A stretch of 52,650 bases of DNA from Pseudomonas fluorescens (lineage in GTDB: Bacteria > Pseudomonadota > Gammaproteobacteria > Pseudomonadales > Pseudomonadaceae), in the NCBI RefSeq assembly GCF_902497895.1, contig NZ_CABVHQ010000041.1, positions 1 to 52,650 on the forward strand, written 5' to 3'. Both the position numbers and the translations under genes were made by a program. Position 1 is the first letter of the stretch. Each line of letters opens with the position of its first letter. The notes below the pieces were generated by a model that saw nothing but the letters and a program-made list of their open reading frames with translations, was not told where the DNA came from and made no database searches. Below are positions 17,395 through 25,932 of this stretch, in pieces.

Positions 17395-17554
17395 ACTTTT
17401 TTTGTGTCCGCCGTTCCGTATTATGGCGGCTGTGCGTGGGGCATCTTCGGGTGCGCCGGGTTCCTTGATCCTCGGTCTGTCAACCCGCGTACAGCTGCCA
17501 CCCATTTGTTTGACAGCAGGTAGTGGCAGCTCCATTTGATCAAGGAGCTTCACT
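17395..17554 (+). promoter_or_regulatory. Structured 5' leader of the DUF6124-like gene with alternative stems
   Basis: Three stems can be drawn. CCGCC (17408-17412) pairs with GGCGG (17425-17429). AGCTGCCAC (17493-17501) pairs perfectly with GTGGCAGCT (17523-17531). AGCTCC (17528-17533) pairs with GGAGCT (17544-17549), which contains part of the Shine-Dalgarno AAGGAG (17542-17547) for the ATG at 17555. The second and third stems share bases 17528-17531 and so exclude each other, the layout of a translational switch. The ligand or trigger is unknown. Confidence 0.5.
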
Positions 17555-17935
17555 ATGAAAAAGATTACCCCCGATCCACCAGAAACCCCAAGCGTTCCCC
17601 CTTACGATCCCTTCGATCCCAAAAAGCTCCACGAGGCAGCCGAACGAGCCCTCGATCATCACTTCAAGCCGTCACTCGACAACCTCCGCAGTTCCGACTC
17701 CCCCACGACAAATCTCTTCACCGTCGCCACCCACATCGACACCGAAAGCCTGCTGGCCAATGCCTCCGAAACGCTGGCGTCGGTCAATGCCATCGCCGGC
17801 GACCTGGCCTTTGAGCTTGAAGGTTCGCGGCGTAGCGTGGCGTTGGGGATTTATCAGATGGTCGAGTTGTGCAAGTTGTTGGTGGATCAGGCGTTGGAGC
17901 AGGTGGATCGGCGGGGGTGTTCGGGCAAGGGGTAG
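17555..17935 (+). CDS. Small DUF6124/DUF3077-like protein
   Basis: A 126-residue protein with no signal peptide or membrane segment. The N-terminal third is Pro/Asp-rich and probably disordered (PDPPETPSVPPYDPFDPKKL). The rest is predicted helical, with ESLLANASETLASVNAIAGDLAFELEGSRR and VALGIYQMVELCKLLVDQAL (quoted in parts), the signature of a small family that I associate with Pseudomonas. The function is not known. A strong AAGGAG precedes the ATG but can be sequestered in the leader stem described separately. Confidence 0.7.
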   Translation: MKKITPDPPETPSVPPYDPFDPKKLHEAAERALDHHFKPSLDNLRSSDSPTTNLFTVATHIDTESLLANASETLASVNAIAGDLAFELEGSRRSVALGIYQMVELCKLLVDQALEQVDRRGCSGKG

Positions 17936-17974
17936 AGCGTGGTTTGTCAGGTAGATATTGGTGAATTGAAGACC

Positions 17975-18080
17975 ATCGCGAGCAAGCTCGCTCCCACAGT
18001 GGATCTCCCACAGTGGATTTATGTCAGGCCAGCCTGTGTGATCGACACATAACCTGTGGGAGCGAGCTTGCTCGCGATAG
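17975..18080. repeat. REPIN-type doublet GTGGGAGCGAGCTTGCTCGCGAT
   Basis: Two inverted copies (17975-17997 and 18056-18080) of the palindromic unit surround about 58 bases. The same unit forms doublets at 20960-21052 and 22187-22285. Confidence 0.9.
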
Positions 18081-18108
18081 CGGCCTCAAGGTCAACAATG
18101 TTCCCGGA

Positions 18109-18414
18109 TCATTCCACCACCAACCGCCCCAACCGCTGCTTGAGCATCCGGTTCTCGGCCCGCAATTGCTGGACCTCCTCGAGCAGGTCCAGGGCCAGGG
18201 CGACCCCTTCCCATTCCAGCTCGAGATCGCGGCGCAGCTTGGCCGCACGTTTGGCCAGGGCCAGTTCGTAGTCGGTAAACAACCAATCCTTGGGCGCCTT
18301 GCCCTGAGGTTCGAGGATGCCGTGTTCGACGATTTCGATCACGTAGACGGCCGACAGGTCGGTCGCCTCACAGAATTCTTCCATGCCCAGTTGAACGATC
18401 AGGGGACTGCTCAT
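18109..18414 (-). CDS. cbpM: Chaperone modulator CbpM
   Basis: A 101-residue MerR-like helical protein that, in the known family, binds the J-domain of CbpA and inhibits its co-chaperone and DNA-binding activities. It has an N-terminal regulatory fold (LGMEEFCEATDLSAVYVIEIVEHGIL) and a C-terminal coiled coil (LLEEVQQLRAENRMLKQRLG). It starts two bases after the cbpA stop codon, so the two are co-transcribed and probably made in balance. Confidence 0.9.
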   Translation of the reverse strand: MSSPLIVQLGMEEFCEATDLSAVYVIEIVEHGILEPQGKAPKDWLFTDYELALAKRAAKLRRDLELEWEGVALALDLLEEVQQLRAENRMLKQRLGRLVVE

Positions 18415-18416
18415 GA

Positions 18417-19367
18417 TCAGCTACTCCAGTGTTCTCTCGGGTTAAAAGCGGCTTTTTCCGCCAGTTCCTGCCACAACGCCTTGACCGCCTCGTCGCTGTG
18501 TTTGGGCATGACCGCTTTCAATTGCACGAACAGATAACCACGGTGCCCCGCCTTGTTCAGCAGGCCATGGCCTTTGGCCCGCATGCGCTGACCGTTCTGG
18601 CTGCCGGCCGGGACTTTCAGATGGATCTTGCCGGTCAGGGTCGGCACGCCGACTTCAGCGCCCAGCGCCAGTTCCCAAGGGGCCAGCGGCAGGGTGACGA
18701 TCAGGTTTTCACCTTCGACATCGAACTTCGGATGCGGCGCGAAGCGGATGATCAGGTACAGGTCACCATTGGGCCCGCCATTCACGCCCGGGGCACCCTG
18801 GCCTTTGAGGCGGATGCGCTCGCCGTCGGCGACGCCGGCCGGGATTTTCACGTTCAGGCTTTTGCTGGTGTTGCTGACGTGCTGGCCGGCGGCGTTGTAC
18901 TGCGGCACCTGGAAGCTGACCTTCTTCGACTCGGTCGACAGGGTTTCCTCTAGAAAAACCGGTAATTCCATTTCCACATCTTGTCCTCGACGAGCGGTGC
19001 TACGGCCTGATTGCCCACCACTGAAACCACCACCGCCACGCGAGCCAAAGATCGAACTGAAAAAGTCCGAGAAATCGCCCGTGTCCTGACCGCCACTGAA
19101 ACCGCCACGTCCCTGCCAGCCCGGCGGGCCCTGGAACGGCTGGCCATGCTGGCCATATTTGCGCAGGTCGTCGTATTCGGCGCGTTTGTCGGCACTTTTC
19201 AGTGCCTCATAGGCTTCCGAGGCGTCCTTGAATTTCGCCTCGGCGTCCTTTTCCTTGCTGACATCGGGGTGGTATTTGCGCGCCAGCTTGCGGTACGCGG
19301 CCTTGATCGCCTTGTCGTCCGCCGTCGGCTCCACACCGAGAATCTTGTAATAGTCTTTGAAGTCCAT
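18417..19367 (-). CDS. cbpA: Curved-DNA-binding J-domain protein CbpA
   Basis: DnaJ-family co-chaperone, about 316 residues. A J-domain at residues 1-70 has the HPD motif (His33-Pro-Asp, in RKYHPDVSKEKD), followed by a Gly/Phe/Arg-rich linker (GGFSGGQDTGDF) and two DnaJ C-terminal beta domains. There is no zinc-finger domain, which separates it from DnaJ. The start MDFKDYYKIL is chosen by family convention; an in-frame ATG at 19382 is possible and neither has a strong ribosome-binding site. It acts with DnaK and binds curved DNA, modulated by CbpM downstream. Confidence 0.93.
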   Translation of the reverse strand: MDFKDYYKILGVEPTADDKAIKAAYRKLARKYHPDVSKEKDAEAKFKDASEAYEALKSADKRAEYDDLRKYGQHGQPFQGPPGWQGRGGFSGGQDTGDFSDFFSSIFGSRGGGGFSGGQSGRSTARRGQDVEMELPVFLEETLSTESKKVSFQVPQYNAAGQHVSNTSKSLNVKIPAGVADGERIRLKGQGAPGVNGGPNGDLYLIIRFAPHPKFDVEGENLIVTLPLAPWELALGAEVGVPTLTGKIHLKVPAGSQNGQRMRAKGHGLLNKAGHRGYLFVQLKAVMPKHSDEAVKALWQELAEKAAFNPREHWSS

Positions 19368-19662
19368 CGAGGGCATCACCATCCGTTATCGATATCGCGC
19401 AGCCAGGCACAGCATGCTCTCTTTAACCGCATTTGGATTGACCGATCTCAATCTTGTGACCGGGCAGCGCGTCAGAAGTTTATCGACAACCGGCGCCCAA
19501 CTCTTGAATGCGCGCAGGTTGCCAGGGCCGTGCCTGCAAGTTTGGGGCGAAGGATAGCCTTTCAAGACGCTTATCGCTGCGATTTAGCGGATAGTCGGCC
19601 TACGATTATTCGCCGCACTGGCATACACTGCGCGGCCGTTTTTTAACCGGAACTCGATAGAC

Positions 19663-20931
19663 ATGAAAAACGCATCTCCAGCCCGTGCCTGCGGCATCGA
19701 CTTCGGCACGTCCAACTCCACTGTCGGCTGGCTGCGCCCCGGCATGGAAACGCTTATCGCGCTGGAGGACGACAAGATCACCCTGCCCTCGGTGGTCTTC
19801 TTCAACATCGAAGAACGCCGCCCGGTCTACGGCCGGCTGGCGCTGCACGAGTACCTGGAAGGTTACGAAGGCCGGCTGATGCGCTCGCTGAAAAGCCTGC
19901 TGGGTTCCAAGCTGATCAAGCACGATACCAGCGTGCTCGGCACGGCCATGCCGTTCAAGGACCTGCTCGGGCTGTTCATCGGCCAGCTGAAGAAGCGCGC
20001 CGAGGCGACCGCCGGTCGTGAGTTCGAAGAAGTGGTACTCGGCCGGCCGGTGTTTTTTGTCGACGATGATCCGCTGGCCGACCAGGAAGCAGAAAACACC
20101 CTGGTGGACGTGGCACGGGCCATTGGCTTCAAGGATGTGTCCTTCCAGTACGAACCGATTGCCGCCGCTTTCGACTATGAGTCGACCATCGAACGCGAAG
20201 AGCTGGTGCTGATCGTCGACATCGGCGGGGGTACTTCGGACTTCTCGCTGGTGCGTTTGTCGCCCGAGCGCCGCGCCATCGACCACCGCCACGACGACAT
20301 CCTCGCCACCGGTGGTGTGCATGTGGGTGGTACCGACTTCGACAAGCAGTTGAGCCTGCAGGGCGTGATGCCACTGTTCGGTTACGGCAGCCGGATGAAG
20401 AGCGGCGCCTACATGCCCACCAGTCAGCACATGAGCCTGGCGACCTGGCACACCATCAACTCGGTGTACTCGCAGAAATCCCAGTTGGCGCTGGGCAGCA
20501 TGCGCTACGACATCGAAGACACCGGCGGCATCGATCGCCTGTTCAAGTTGATCGAACAGCGCGCCGGACACTGGCTGGCGATGGAAGTGGAAGAAACCAA
20601 GATCCAGCTGACCCAGGCCGAAAGCCGTCATGTACCGCTCGATCGCATCGAACCGGGCCTGAGTGTGGAATTGAGCCGGGCGCTGTTCGAGTCGGCCATC
20701 GACAACCTGCTGGAACGCATCCGCAACAGCGTCACCCAACTGCTCAGCGATGCCGATGTACGCGTCGATCAGGTCGATACGGTGTTCTTCACCGGCGGCT
20801 CGAGCGGCATCCCGGCCCTGCGCCAGAGCGTCTCGGCGATGCTGCCGAACGCGCGGCATGTGGAAGGGAATATCTTTGGCAGCATCGGCAGCGGTCTGGC
20901 GATCGAGGCCATGAAGCGGTACGGCTGCTGA
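19663..20931 (+). CDS. yegD: Hsp70-like chaperone YegD
   Basis: A 422-residue actin/Hsp70-fold ATPase that lacks the substrate-binding lid of DnaK. The phosphate-1 loop is GIDFGTSNSTVGW near residues 9-21, the phosphate-2 loop LIVDIGGGTSDFSLV near 184-198, and the adenosine motif TVFFTGGSSGIPAL near 373-386. This matches the YegD family. It is divergent from cbpA-cbpM across about 295 bases, placing two Hsp70-system elements side by side. Client proteins are unknown. Confidence 0.9.
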   Translation: MKNASPARACGIDFGTSNSTVGWLRPGMETLIALEDDKITLPSVVFFNIEERRPVYGRLALHEYLEGYEGRLMRSLKSLLGSKLIKHDTSVLGTAMPFKDLLGLFIGQLKKRAEATAGREFEEVVLGRPVFFVDDDPLADQEAENTLVDVARAIGFKDVSFQYEPIAAAFDYESTIEREELVLIVDIGGGTSDFSLVRLSPERRAIDHRHDDILATGGVHVGGTDFDKQLSLQGVMPLFGYGSRMKSGAYMPTSQHMSLATWHTINSVYSQKSQLALGSMRYDIEDTGGIDRLFKLIEQRAGHWLAMEVEETKIQLTQAESRHVPLDRIEPGLSVELSRALFESAIDNLLERIRNSVTQLLSDADVRVDQVDTVFFTGGSSGIPALRQSVSAMLPNARHVEGNIFGSIGSGLAIEAMKRYGC

Positions 20932-20959
20932 GTTCTCCCTGAGAGACCGAGGCGACTCC

Positions 20960-21052
20960 ATCGCGAGCAAGCTCGCTCCCACATTGAATCTCTGCCGTTC
21001 ACAGTATTTATGTGCACAGGAGATCTAAGGTGGGAGCGAGCTTGCTCGCGAT
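20960..21052. repeat. REPIN-type doublet after yegD
   Basis: Inverted copies of the GTGGGAGCGAGCTTGCTCGCGAT unit at 20960-20982 and 21030-21052 sit between the convergent ends of yegD and the AI-2E-family gene. Confidence 0.9.
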
Positions 21053-21093
21053 GGGGCCAGCACTGACAACACAGGCACAACAGGCTTCCCGCG

Positions 21094-22104
21094 CTAAACC
21101 AACCCCGCCAGCTTCAACTCACTCTTCAGATACGCGTAATAAATCGGCCCCGCCACCACCCCAGGCAAGCCGAACGCGGCCTCGAACACCAGCATCGCCA
21201 GCAGCAATTCCCAGGACTTGGCACTGATCTGCCCGCCGACGATCCGCGCGTTGAGGAAGTATTCCAGCTTGTGGATAAAGATCAGATAACCCAGCGCCGC
21301 CATCGCCACCCAGATCGACAGCGACAGGCCGACGATGGTGATCAGGGTGTTCGACATCAGGTTACCGATAACCGGTAGCAGGCCGAGCAGGAAGGTCAGC
21401 ACGATCAGGGTTTTGGTCAGCGGCAGCTTGATGCCGAACATCGGCAGAATCACGGCCAGGAAAATCCCGGTGAAGATGGTGTTGAGCAGGGAGATCTTGA
21501 TCTGCGCGAAGACAATATTGCGAAACGCCTTGACCAGCAGGGTCAAGCGATCAAACAACGCCGCGGCCAACGGTTTGCGCTGGGTGAGATCCGGGATCCG
21601 CTGCAAGGCGATGATCGCACCGAGCACCATACCAATCAGCAGCGTCACGAACATGTGCGCCGCGTCCTTGCCCACCAGTTGCAGATCGCTCAGGTGCTTG
21701 CTCATCCAGTCGCCGATGGCTACCCGGAACTCCGCCGCACTGGCCGGCAGATAAGCGTCGATAAATGGTGGCAACTGCCCGCGGGCCTTGTCCACCACGA
21801 GCATGAACTTGTCCAGGGAAGCCCCGGGATTCTCCGCTTCATGCAGCAGGAAACTGATAGCACCGGCAAAGATCAGCGTCAGCACGCTGACCACCAGAGT
21901 ACCCAGCAACGCCACCGCCAACCAACGTGCCCGGCGTCCTTCGATCAGTCGTTGCAGTTGCGGGGTAAGCATGTTGACCAGCTCGAACACCAACAACCCG
22001 GCGAGCAGGCTCGGCAACAGCCGTAGCGGCAAGACCAGCAACAACCCGCCAAAAATGATCACCCAACTGAAGTACAACAGATGACGCTGCGAAAACGTTG
22101 GCAT
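21094..22104 (-). CDS. AI-2E family transporter (PerM/YdiK type)
   Basis: A 336-residue inner-membrane protein with about seven or eight hydrophobic segments. The pattern is that of the AI-2E exporter family: an N-terminal helix pair, a long amphipathic middle (PPFIDAYLPASAAEF), and a C-terminal block with FLLGLLPVIGNLMSNTLIT and LVFEAAFGLPGVVAGPIYYA. Members include TqsA, YdiK and Na+/H+ antiporters, so the substrate cannot be named from sequence. It is a single-gene unit between REPIN elements. Confidence 0.85.
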   Translation of the reverse strand: MPTFSQRHLLYFSWVIIFGGLLLVLPLRLLPSLLAGLLVFELVNMLTPQLQRLIEGRRARWLAVALLGTLVVSVLTLIFAGAISFLLHEAENPGASLDKFMLVVDKARGQLPPFIDAYLPASAAEFRVAIGDWMSKHLSDLQLVGKDAAHMFVTLLIGMVLGAIIALQRIPDLTQRKPLAAALFDRLTLLVKAFRNIVFAQIKISLLNTIFTGIFLAVILPMFGIKLPLTKTLIVLTFLLGLLPVIGNLMSNTLITIVGLSLSIWVAMAALGYLIFIHKLEYFLNARIVGGQISAKSWELLLAMLVFEAAFGLPGVVAGPIYYAYLKSELKLAGLV

Positions 22105-22186
22105 AAAGCCTCAAAACGAACGGCGATAGAGGATCGGCAGTCTGCCAGCGTTCTGGAGCCAACACTAGGGATTGGGGGGACAACCT

Positions 22187-22285
22187 GTGGGAGCGAGCTT
22201 GCTCGCGATAGCATCACCGCAGTCATCAGATACACCGAGGTGCCTGTATCGCGAGCAAGTCGGATCGCCGCACCGCCGCTCCCAC
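22187..22285. repeat. Degenerate REPIN-type doublet
   Basis: The left copy GTGGGAGCGAGCTTGCTCGCGATAG is intact. The right copy is interrupted (GCGAGCAAGTCGGATCGCCGC...CTCCCAC), suggesting decay or insertion. Confidence 0.75.
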
Positions 22286-22313
22286 ATGACTAGACCGCAG
22301 TACAATTCACGGA

Positions 22314-22616
22314 TTATTTGTTCTTCAGGCATTCACTCATGAAGGCTTTGCGCGCGTCACCTTTAAGCACCTGGGTGGCGGCGGTGGCGTTGCAGGTTTT
22401 CATTTTCTCCTGTTGAGGCGTCATGGGTTTGGCGGCTTCTGCCGGTGCGGCTTTGAGGCACGTGCTCATGAAGGCTTTGCGCTCGTCACCTTTGAGGGTT
22501 TTCGCGGTGGCCTCGGCGTTGCAGGTGGTCATCTTGTTCTGTTGGGCAGTGGCGGCAAAGCCCTGGGAACAGATCAGCAGACCCACCATCAACAAAGGGA
22601 TGCGCAACATCTTCAT
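22314..22616 (-). CDS. psiF: PsiF-type small periplasmic repeat protein
   Basis: A 100-residue exported protein. Residues 1-22 form a signal peptide ending in GFA. Two copies of the PsiF repeat follow: KMTTCNAEATAKTLKGDERKAFMSTCLK and KMKTCNATAATQVLKGDARKAFMSECLK (quoted as repeats; each has two Cys 22 residues apart that could form a disulfide). PsiF is phosphate-starvation inducible in E. coli; the role is unknown. The open frame extends upstream, but AAGGAG before the ATG at 22616 and the signal peptide fix the start. Confidence 0.9.
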   Translation of the reverse strand: MKMLRIPLLMVGLLICSQGFAATAQQNKMTTCNAEATAKTLKGDERKAFMSTCLKAAPAEAAKPMTPQQEKMKTCNATAATQVLKGDARKAFMSECLKNK

Positions 22617-22686
22617 GGAGTTTCTCCTTGTTACCGCACCGAGGGGCACGGCCTCTGTCGGAGTGTAGACAAACCTCGTTACACCT

Positions 22687-23475
22687 TCACCTGACCTGCA
22701 AACGGGTCCGTCGATACTGCTCGGGGGTGCAGCCGGCCTGGCGCTGGAACATCGCGATAAACGCCGACCCGGTGCTGTAGCCCATGTCGAACGCAACCTC
22801 CTGGATGCTGCGCTGACTGTCCAGGGCTTCGATCGACGCCAGAAAGCGCAGACGCTGACGCCACTCGCCAAAACTCATGCCCAACTCGCGGGCAAACTGC
22901 CGGGCCAGAGTGCGCTCGCTGACATGCACCTGATCGGCCCAGTGCGCCAGCGGATGGTTATCCCCCGGCTCGGCCTGCAGGGCTTCGAGCACACTGAGCA
23001 AGGCGGGGCTGCTGGCGTAAGGCAAATAGCAGGTATGCGTGGGCGCTTTCTGCAATTGGTCGACCAGCACCTGGGCCAGGCGAACATCGGTTTCGTGCTC
23101 AGGGATCTTCACGTCGCGAGCCGCGAAGTCCTTGAGGATGGCCTTGAGTATGTCGCTGATGGCCAGCGTGCAGGCTTGCTGCGGCAAGTCGCGGCACAGC
23201 TCGGGCGCCAGACAGACCGAGCGATAATTGATCGGTTGGGCGCTGTAGAAACTATGCTCGGTATCCGGCGGTACCCACACCGCGTATTGCGGCGGCGACA
23301 TAAAACGCCGTCCGGCAATTTCCATATGCATCACTCCAAAGGCCGAATACTCGAGAGTGCCCCAAGGGTGGCGGTGAGCCAATGCATGGCTATGGGCGTC
23401 GAAATCGGCATAGCGAAAATACACCGGCGTCGGCAAACCGCTGAAATCCAGAAGATCGATGGGCTTTTTGTTCAT
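22687..23475 (-). CDS. AraC-family transcriptional regulator with cupin sensor
   Basis: A 262-residue regulator. The N-terminal half is a cupin-like effector domain (HSHALAHRHPWGTLEYSAFG), and the C-terminal half carries two helix-turn-helix motifs (SERTLARQFARELGMSFGEW and IQEVAFDMGYSTGSAFIAMF). The start MNKKPIDLLDF is chosen over a longer frame because the upstream residues are not family-like. It is divergent from the DMT transporter at 23573 across 97 bases, so the exporter is its likely target. Effector unknown. Confidence 0.88.
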   Translation of the reverse strand: MNKKPIDLLDFSGLPTPVYFRYADFDAHSHALAHRHPWGTLEYSAFGVMHMEIAGRRFMSPPQYAVWVPPDTEHSFYSAQPINYRSVCLAPELCRDLPQQACTLAISDILKAILKDFAARDVKIPEHETDVRLAQVLVDQLQKAPTHTCYLPYASSPALLSVLEALQAEPGDNHPLAHWADQVHVSERTLARQFARELGMSFGEWRQRLRFLASIEALDSQRSIQEVAFDMGYSTGSAFIAMFQRQAGCTPEQYRRTRLQVR

Positions 23476-23572
23476 GCTGTCCGAATACAGAGGCGGGTTG
23501 TCTGGATCGAAGTATAGGCATTGATCCGGACAGGTGGATAATCCCCGTTCATTTACGCTCTGGCTTGTCCCC

Positions 23573-24460
23573 ATGCAATACGCTTATCCACTGCTGGCCA
23601 TTTTTATCTGGGCCGGCAATACCGTGATCAACAAACTGGCAGTCGGGGCGATTTTTCCGGCCGAGATCGGTCTCTACCGCTGGCTGCTGGCAGGGATTCT
23701 GTTCACGCCCTTTATGCTCAAGCCGGTGATCGCCCATTGGCCATTGATCCGGCCGAACCTGGGCAAGATTTTTATCCTCGGCGTGCTCGGTATGGCGGTC
23801 TATCAGAGTCTGGCTTACTTCGCCGCGACCCTGACCTCGGCTACCAACATGGGGATCATCCTGTCGCTGATGCCCTTGATGTCGCTGGCCATGGCGATTG
23901 TCAGCCTGGGTCAACGCCTGACTGCCGGTGCGCTGGCCGGTGCGGTACTGTCGTTCGCCGGGGTGCTGGTGGTGGTGTCCTCCGGCAGCCTCGGCGCGCT
24001 GCTGGAACACGGCGTGAACCTGGGCGACGGGATGATGCTGATCGCCACCCTGGCTTATGCGATCTACAGCACGCTGCTGAAAAAATGGCAGCTGCGTTTG
24101 CCACCGCTGGTGCTGCTCTACTTGCAGGTACTGGTAGCGGTGGTGGTGCTGTTTCCGCTGTTCCTCACCTCACCGAAAGTCGGCCTGACCCTGCAGAATA
24201 TTCCTCTGGTGCTCTATGCCTGCCTGCTGGCCTCAATGATCGCACCACTGGCCTGGATGCAAGCGGTGCTACGCCTGGGGCCAAGCCGCACGACGTTGTT
24301 CTTCAACTTGTTGCCGCTGATCACCGCATTGATTGCCGCCGTGGTGCTGCAGGAGCAATTGGCGCTGTATCACCTGGTCGGTGGCGCCTTGACCTTGGGT
24401 GGGGTGATTGTGTCGGAGCGCTGGAGGACGGTGCTAGGGCGCAGGGTTAGGATTGCTTGA
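23573..24460 (+). CDS. DMT-superfamily (EamA) exporter
   Basis: A 295-residue inner-membrane protein with ten predicted helices in two EamA repeats. The start segment YPLLAIFIWAGNTVINKLAVG and the second-repeat segment LNLGDGMMLIATLAYAIYST-like stretch are typical. Members export amino acids, purines or metabolites. The ATG at 23573 begins directly with the first helix. Divergence from an AraC regulator suggests inducible export of a small molecule. Confidence 0.88.
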   Translation: MQYAYPLLAIFIWAGNTVINKLAVGAIFPAEIGLYRWLLAGILFTPFMLKPVIAHWPLIRPNLGKIFILGVLGMAVYQSLAYFAATLTSATNMGIILSLMPLMSLAMAIVSLGQRLTAGALAGAVLSFAGVLVVVSSGSLGALLEHGVNLGDGMMLIATLAYAIYSTLLKKWQLRLPPLVLLYLQVLVAVVVLFPLFLTSPKVGLTLQNIPLVLYACLLASMIAPLAWMQAVLRLGPSRTTLFFNLLPLITALIAAVVLQEQLALYHLVGGALTLGGVIVSERWRTVLGRRVRIA

Positions 24461-24463
24461 GTT

Positions 24464-24611
24464 GTGGCGAGGGGGCTTGCCCCCGCTCGGGTGCGCAGCA
24501 GCCGCAAAACCTATGAATACGGTGTACCTGACAAAATGTGATCGCAGGTTTAGGGCCGCTGCGCGACCCAACGGGGGCAAGCCCCCTCGCCACAGCAAGC
24601 CCCCTCGCCAC
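24464..24611. repeat. REPIN-type doublet GTGGCGAGGGGGCTTGCCCCCG with extra half copy
   Basis: Inverted arms at 24464 and 24593 bracket about 90 bases, and an additional GCAAGCCCCCTCGCCAC copy follows. The loop contains TACCTGACAAAATG, the complement of which occurs in the element at 33829-33960, so the two elements lie in opposite orientation. Confidence 0.88.
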
Positions 24612-24630
24612 AATGGACTGCGAAACGCAA

Positions 24631-25521
24631 TTACAGTCCCGCCACTTTCAACCGCTGTGCATGCTCGACAAACAACCGAATCGGCTCAGCGCCCTTGCCT
24701 ACCAGCCCCAAAGACTGGTTGACGATGTCGAAGTGGTCCAGCGGATACTCATCGCCGATCACCGTGCCCAGATGGGAACTGTAACGCCCGACCATCCCGT
24801 CGCAATGCCCGGCTTCGCGGACGAAGGTTCTGGCAAACAACCGGCAACTGCGGTTGGTGCCATCGAACAGGTTGCGCCCGCGATCGGTCTTGCCCGGTTG
24901 CAAGGTCCCGGACCAGGAGTAATAACGCACCCCATTGACCACCTCGGCTCCCTGCCCCCCCCAAGTGTCGGGCAAGCCCTGTGGGTACTTCTGGTTAAAC
25001 AGGGCGACGCCCTCGCTCGTCAGCGCTTGGTGTGCAGCATGGATATCCACTGGCAATTTCGGCCCGCGATAGCCGGTATCCAGCAGACTCATCAAGGCCG
25101 CGATCAGTCGAATCAGCACTTTCAGCACCCGCCCGAGCGGGCTGTCGCCCGGGTAATGAGTGTGCAAATAGTCCGCCAGCTCCGATCCATGATTAGGCCC
25201 CGCCACCGAGGTCACCGAGGCCACCCAATCCGGGCGCTTGGCCGCGGCATAACGCGCGGTGAGCGCCCCTTGGCTGTGGCCGAGCAAATTGACTTTGCTG
25301 GCGCCGGTCTCGCGCAAAATCTCTTCGATGCGTAGCAACAACTGCTCACCACGCACCTCACAGGAGTTGAGCGGCGAGACCTGCACCGCGATCACCACAG
25401 CCCCGCCACGGCGCAAGGCCGGAATAATCCCGTACCAGTAGGGGTACAGCACCAGACGGATAAACCCCAACATCCCCGGGACCAGCACCAATGGATAACG
25501 GGTGGCGGACTCTTGCGACAT
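24631..25521 (-). CDS. Triacylglycerol lipase / esterase (alpha/beta hydrolase)
   Basis: A 296-residue lipase of the Pseudomonas family I fold. The nucleophile is Ser83 in LLGHSQGALTARYAA. The likely acid is in HCDGMVGR and the catalytic His in PLDHFDIVNQ. The oxyanion region is LVLVPGMLGF at the N-terminus. No signal peptide is seen, unlike secreted LipA, so it may be cytoplasmic or exported by another route; no lipase foldase (lif) gene is adjacent. The gene stands alone. Confidence 0.85.
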   Translation of the reverse strand: MSQESATRYPLVLVPGMLGFIRLVLYPYWYGIIPALRRGGAVVIAVQVSPLNSCEVRGEQLLLRIEEILRETGASKVNLLGHSQGALTARYAAAKRPDWVASVTSVAGPNHGSELADYLHTHYPGDSPLGRVLKVLIRLIAALMSLLDTGYRGPKLPVDIHAAHQALTSEGVALFNQKYPQGLPDTWGGQGAEVVNGVRYYSWSGTLQPGKTDRGRNLFDGTNRSCRLFARTFVREAGHCDGMVGRYSSHLGTVIGDEYPLDHFDIVNQSLGLVGKGAEPIRLFVEHAQRLKVAGL

Positions 25522-25617
25522 GGGCGTACGTCCCTGAACTGAGCTGATCAGGCCATCCTAGACGCAATGGCTGGGGAATGTGCCAGCATCGGCCGGCGGC
25601 ATGACAAGCCCATGACG

Positions 25618-25923
25618 TTATTTCAACCCGACCACCCCCGCCACGATCAGCCCGACTGACACCAGCTTGATCGCCGTCAGACTCTCACCCAGCAACGCAA
25701 AACCGAGAAACACCGTGCCCAATGAACCGATGGCGGTCCAGATCGGGTAGGCGATGCTCACCGGCAGTTCGCGCATGGCCAGGGTCAGAAACCAGATACC
25801 GCCCACCGCCGCCACCACCGTGAGCAGCGACGGCCAGAGTCGGGTGAAACCTTCGGCGTACTTCATGCCCATGGCGAAGGTGACTTCGAAACCCGCGGCG
25901 ATCAGCAAAAACACCCAGGCCAT
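25618..25923 (-). CDS. SMR-family exporter, SugE/Gdx type
   Basis: A 101-residue, four-helix small multidrug resistance protein. Glu13 in the first helix (AAGFEVTFAMGMKYA) is the conserved proton/substrate site, and the loop AYPIWTAIGSLGTVFLGF is typical. Gdx/SugE members export guanidinium or short quaternary ammonium ions; which one applies here cannot be read from sequence. It starts ten bases after azoR with a strong GAGGAGG, so the two form an operon. No guanidine riboswitch was recognised upstream. Confidence 0.85.
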   Translation of the reverse strand: MAWVFLLIAAGFEVTFAMGMKYAEGFTRLWPSLLTVVAAVGGIWFLTLAMRELPVSIAYPIWTAIGSLGTVFLGFALLGESLTAIKLVSVGLIVAGVVGLK

Positions 25924-25932
25924 GATGCCTCC

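Noticed and set aside
17293..17523. 76-codon plus-strand ORF before the DUF6124-like gene
   Set aside because: It lies across the structured leader, lacks a ribosome-binding site and has an unconvincing composition; the RNA structure explains the sequence better.
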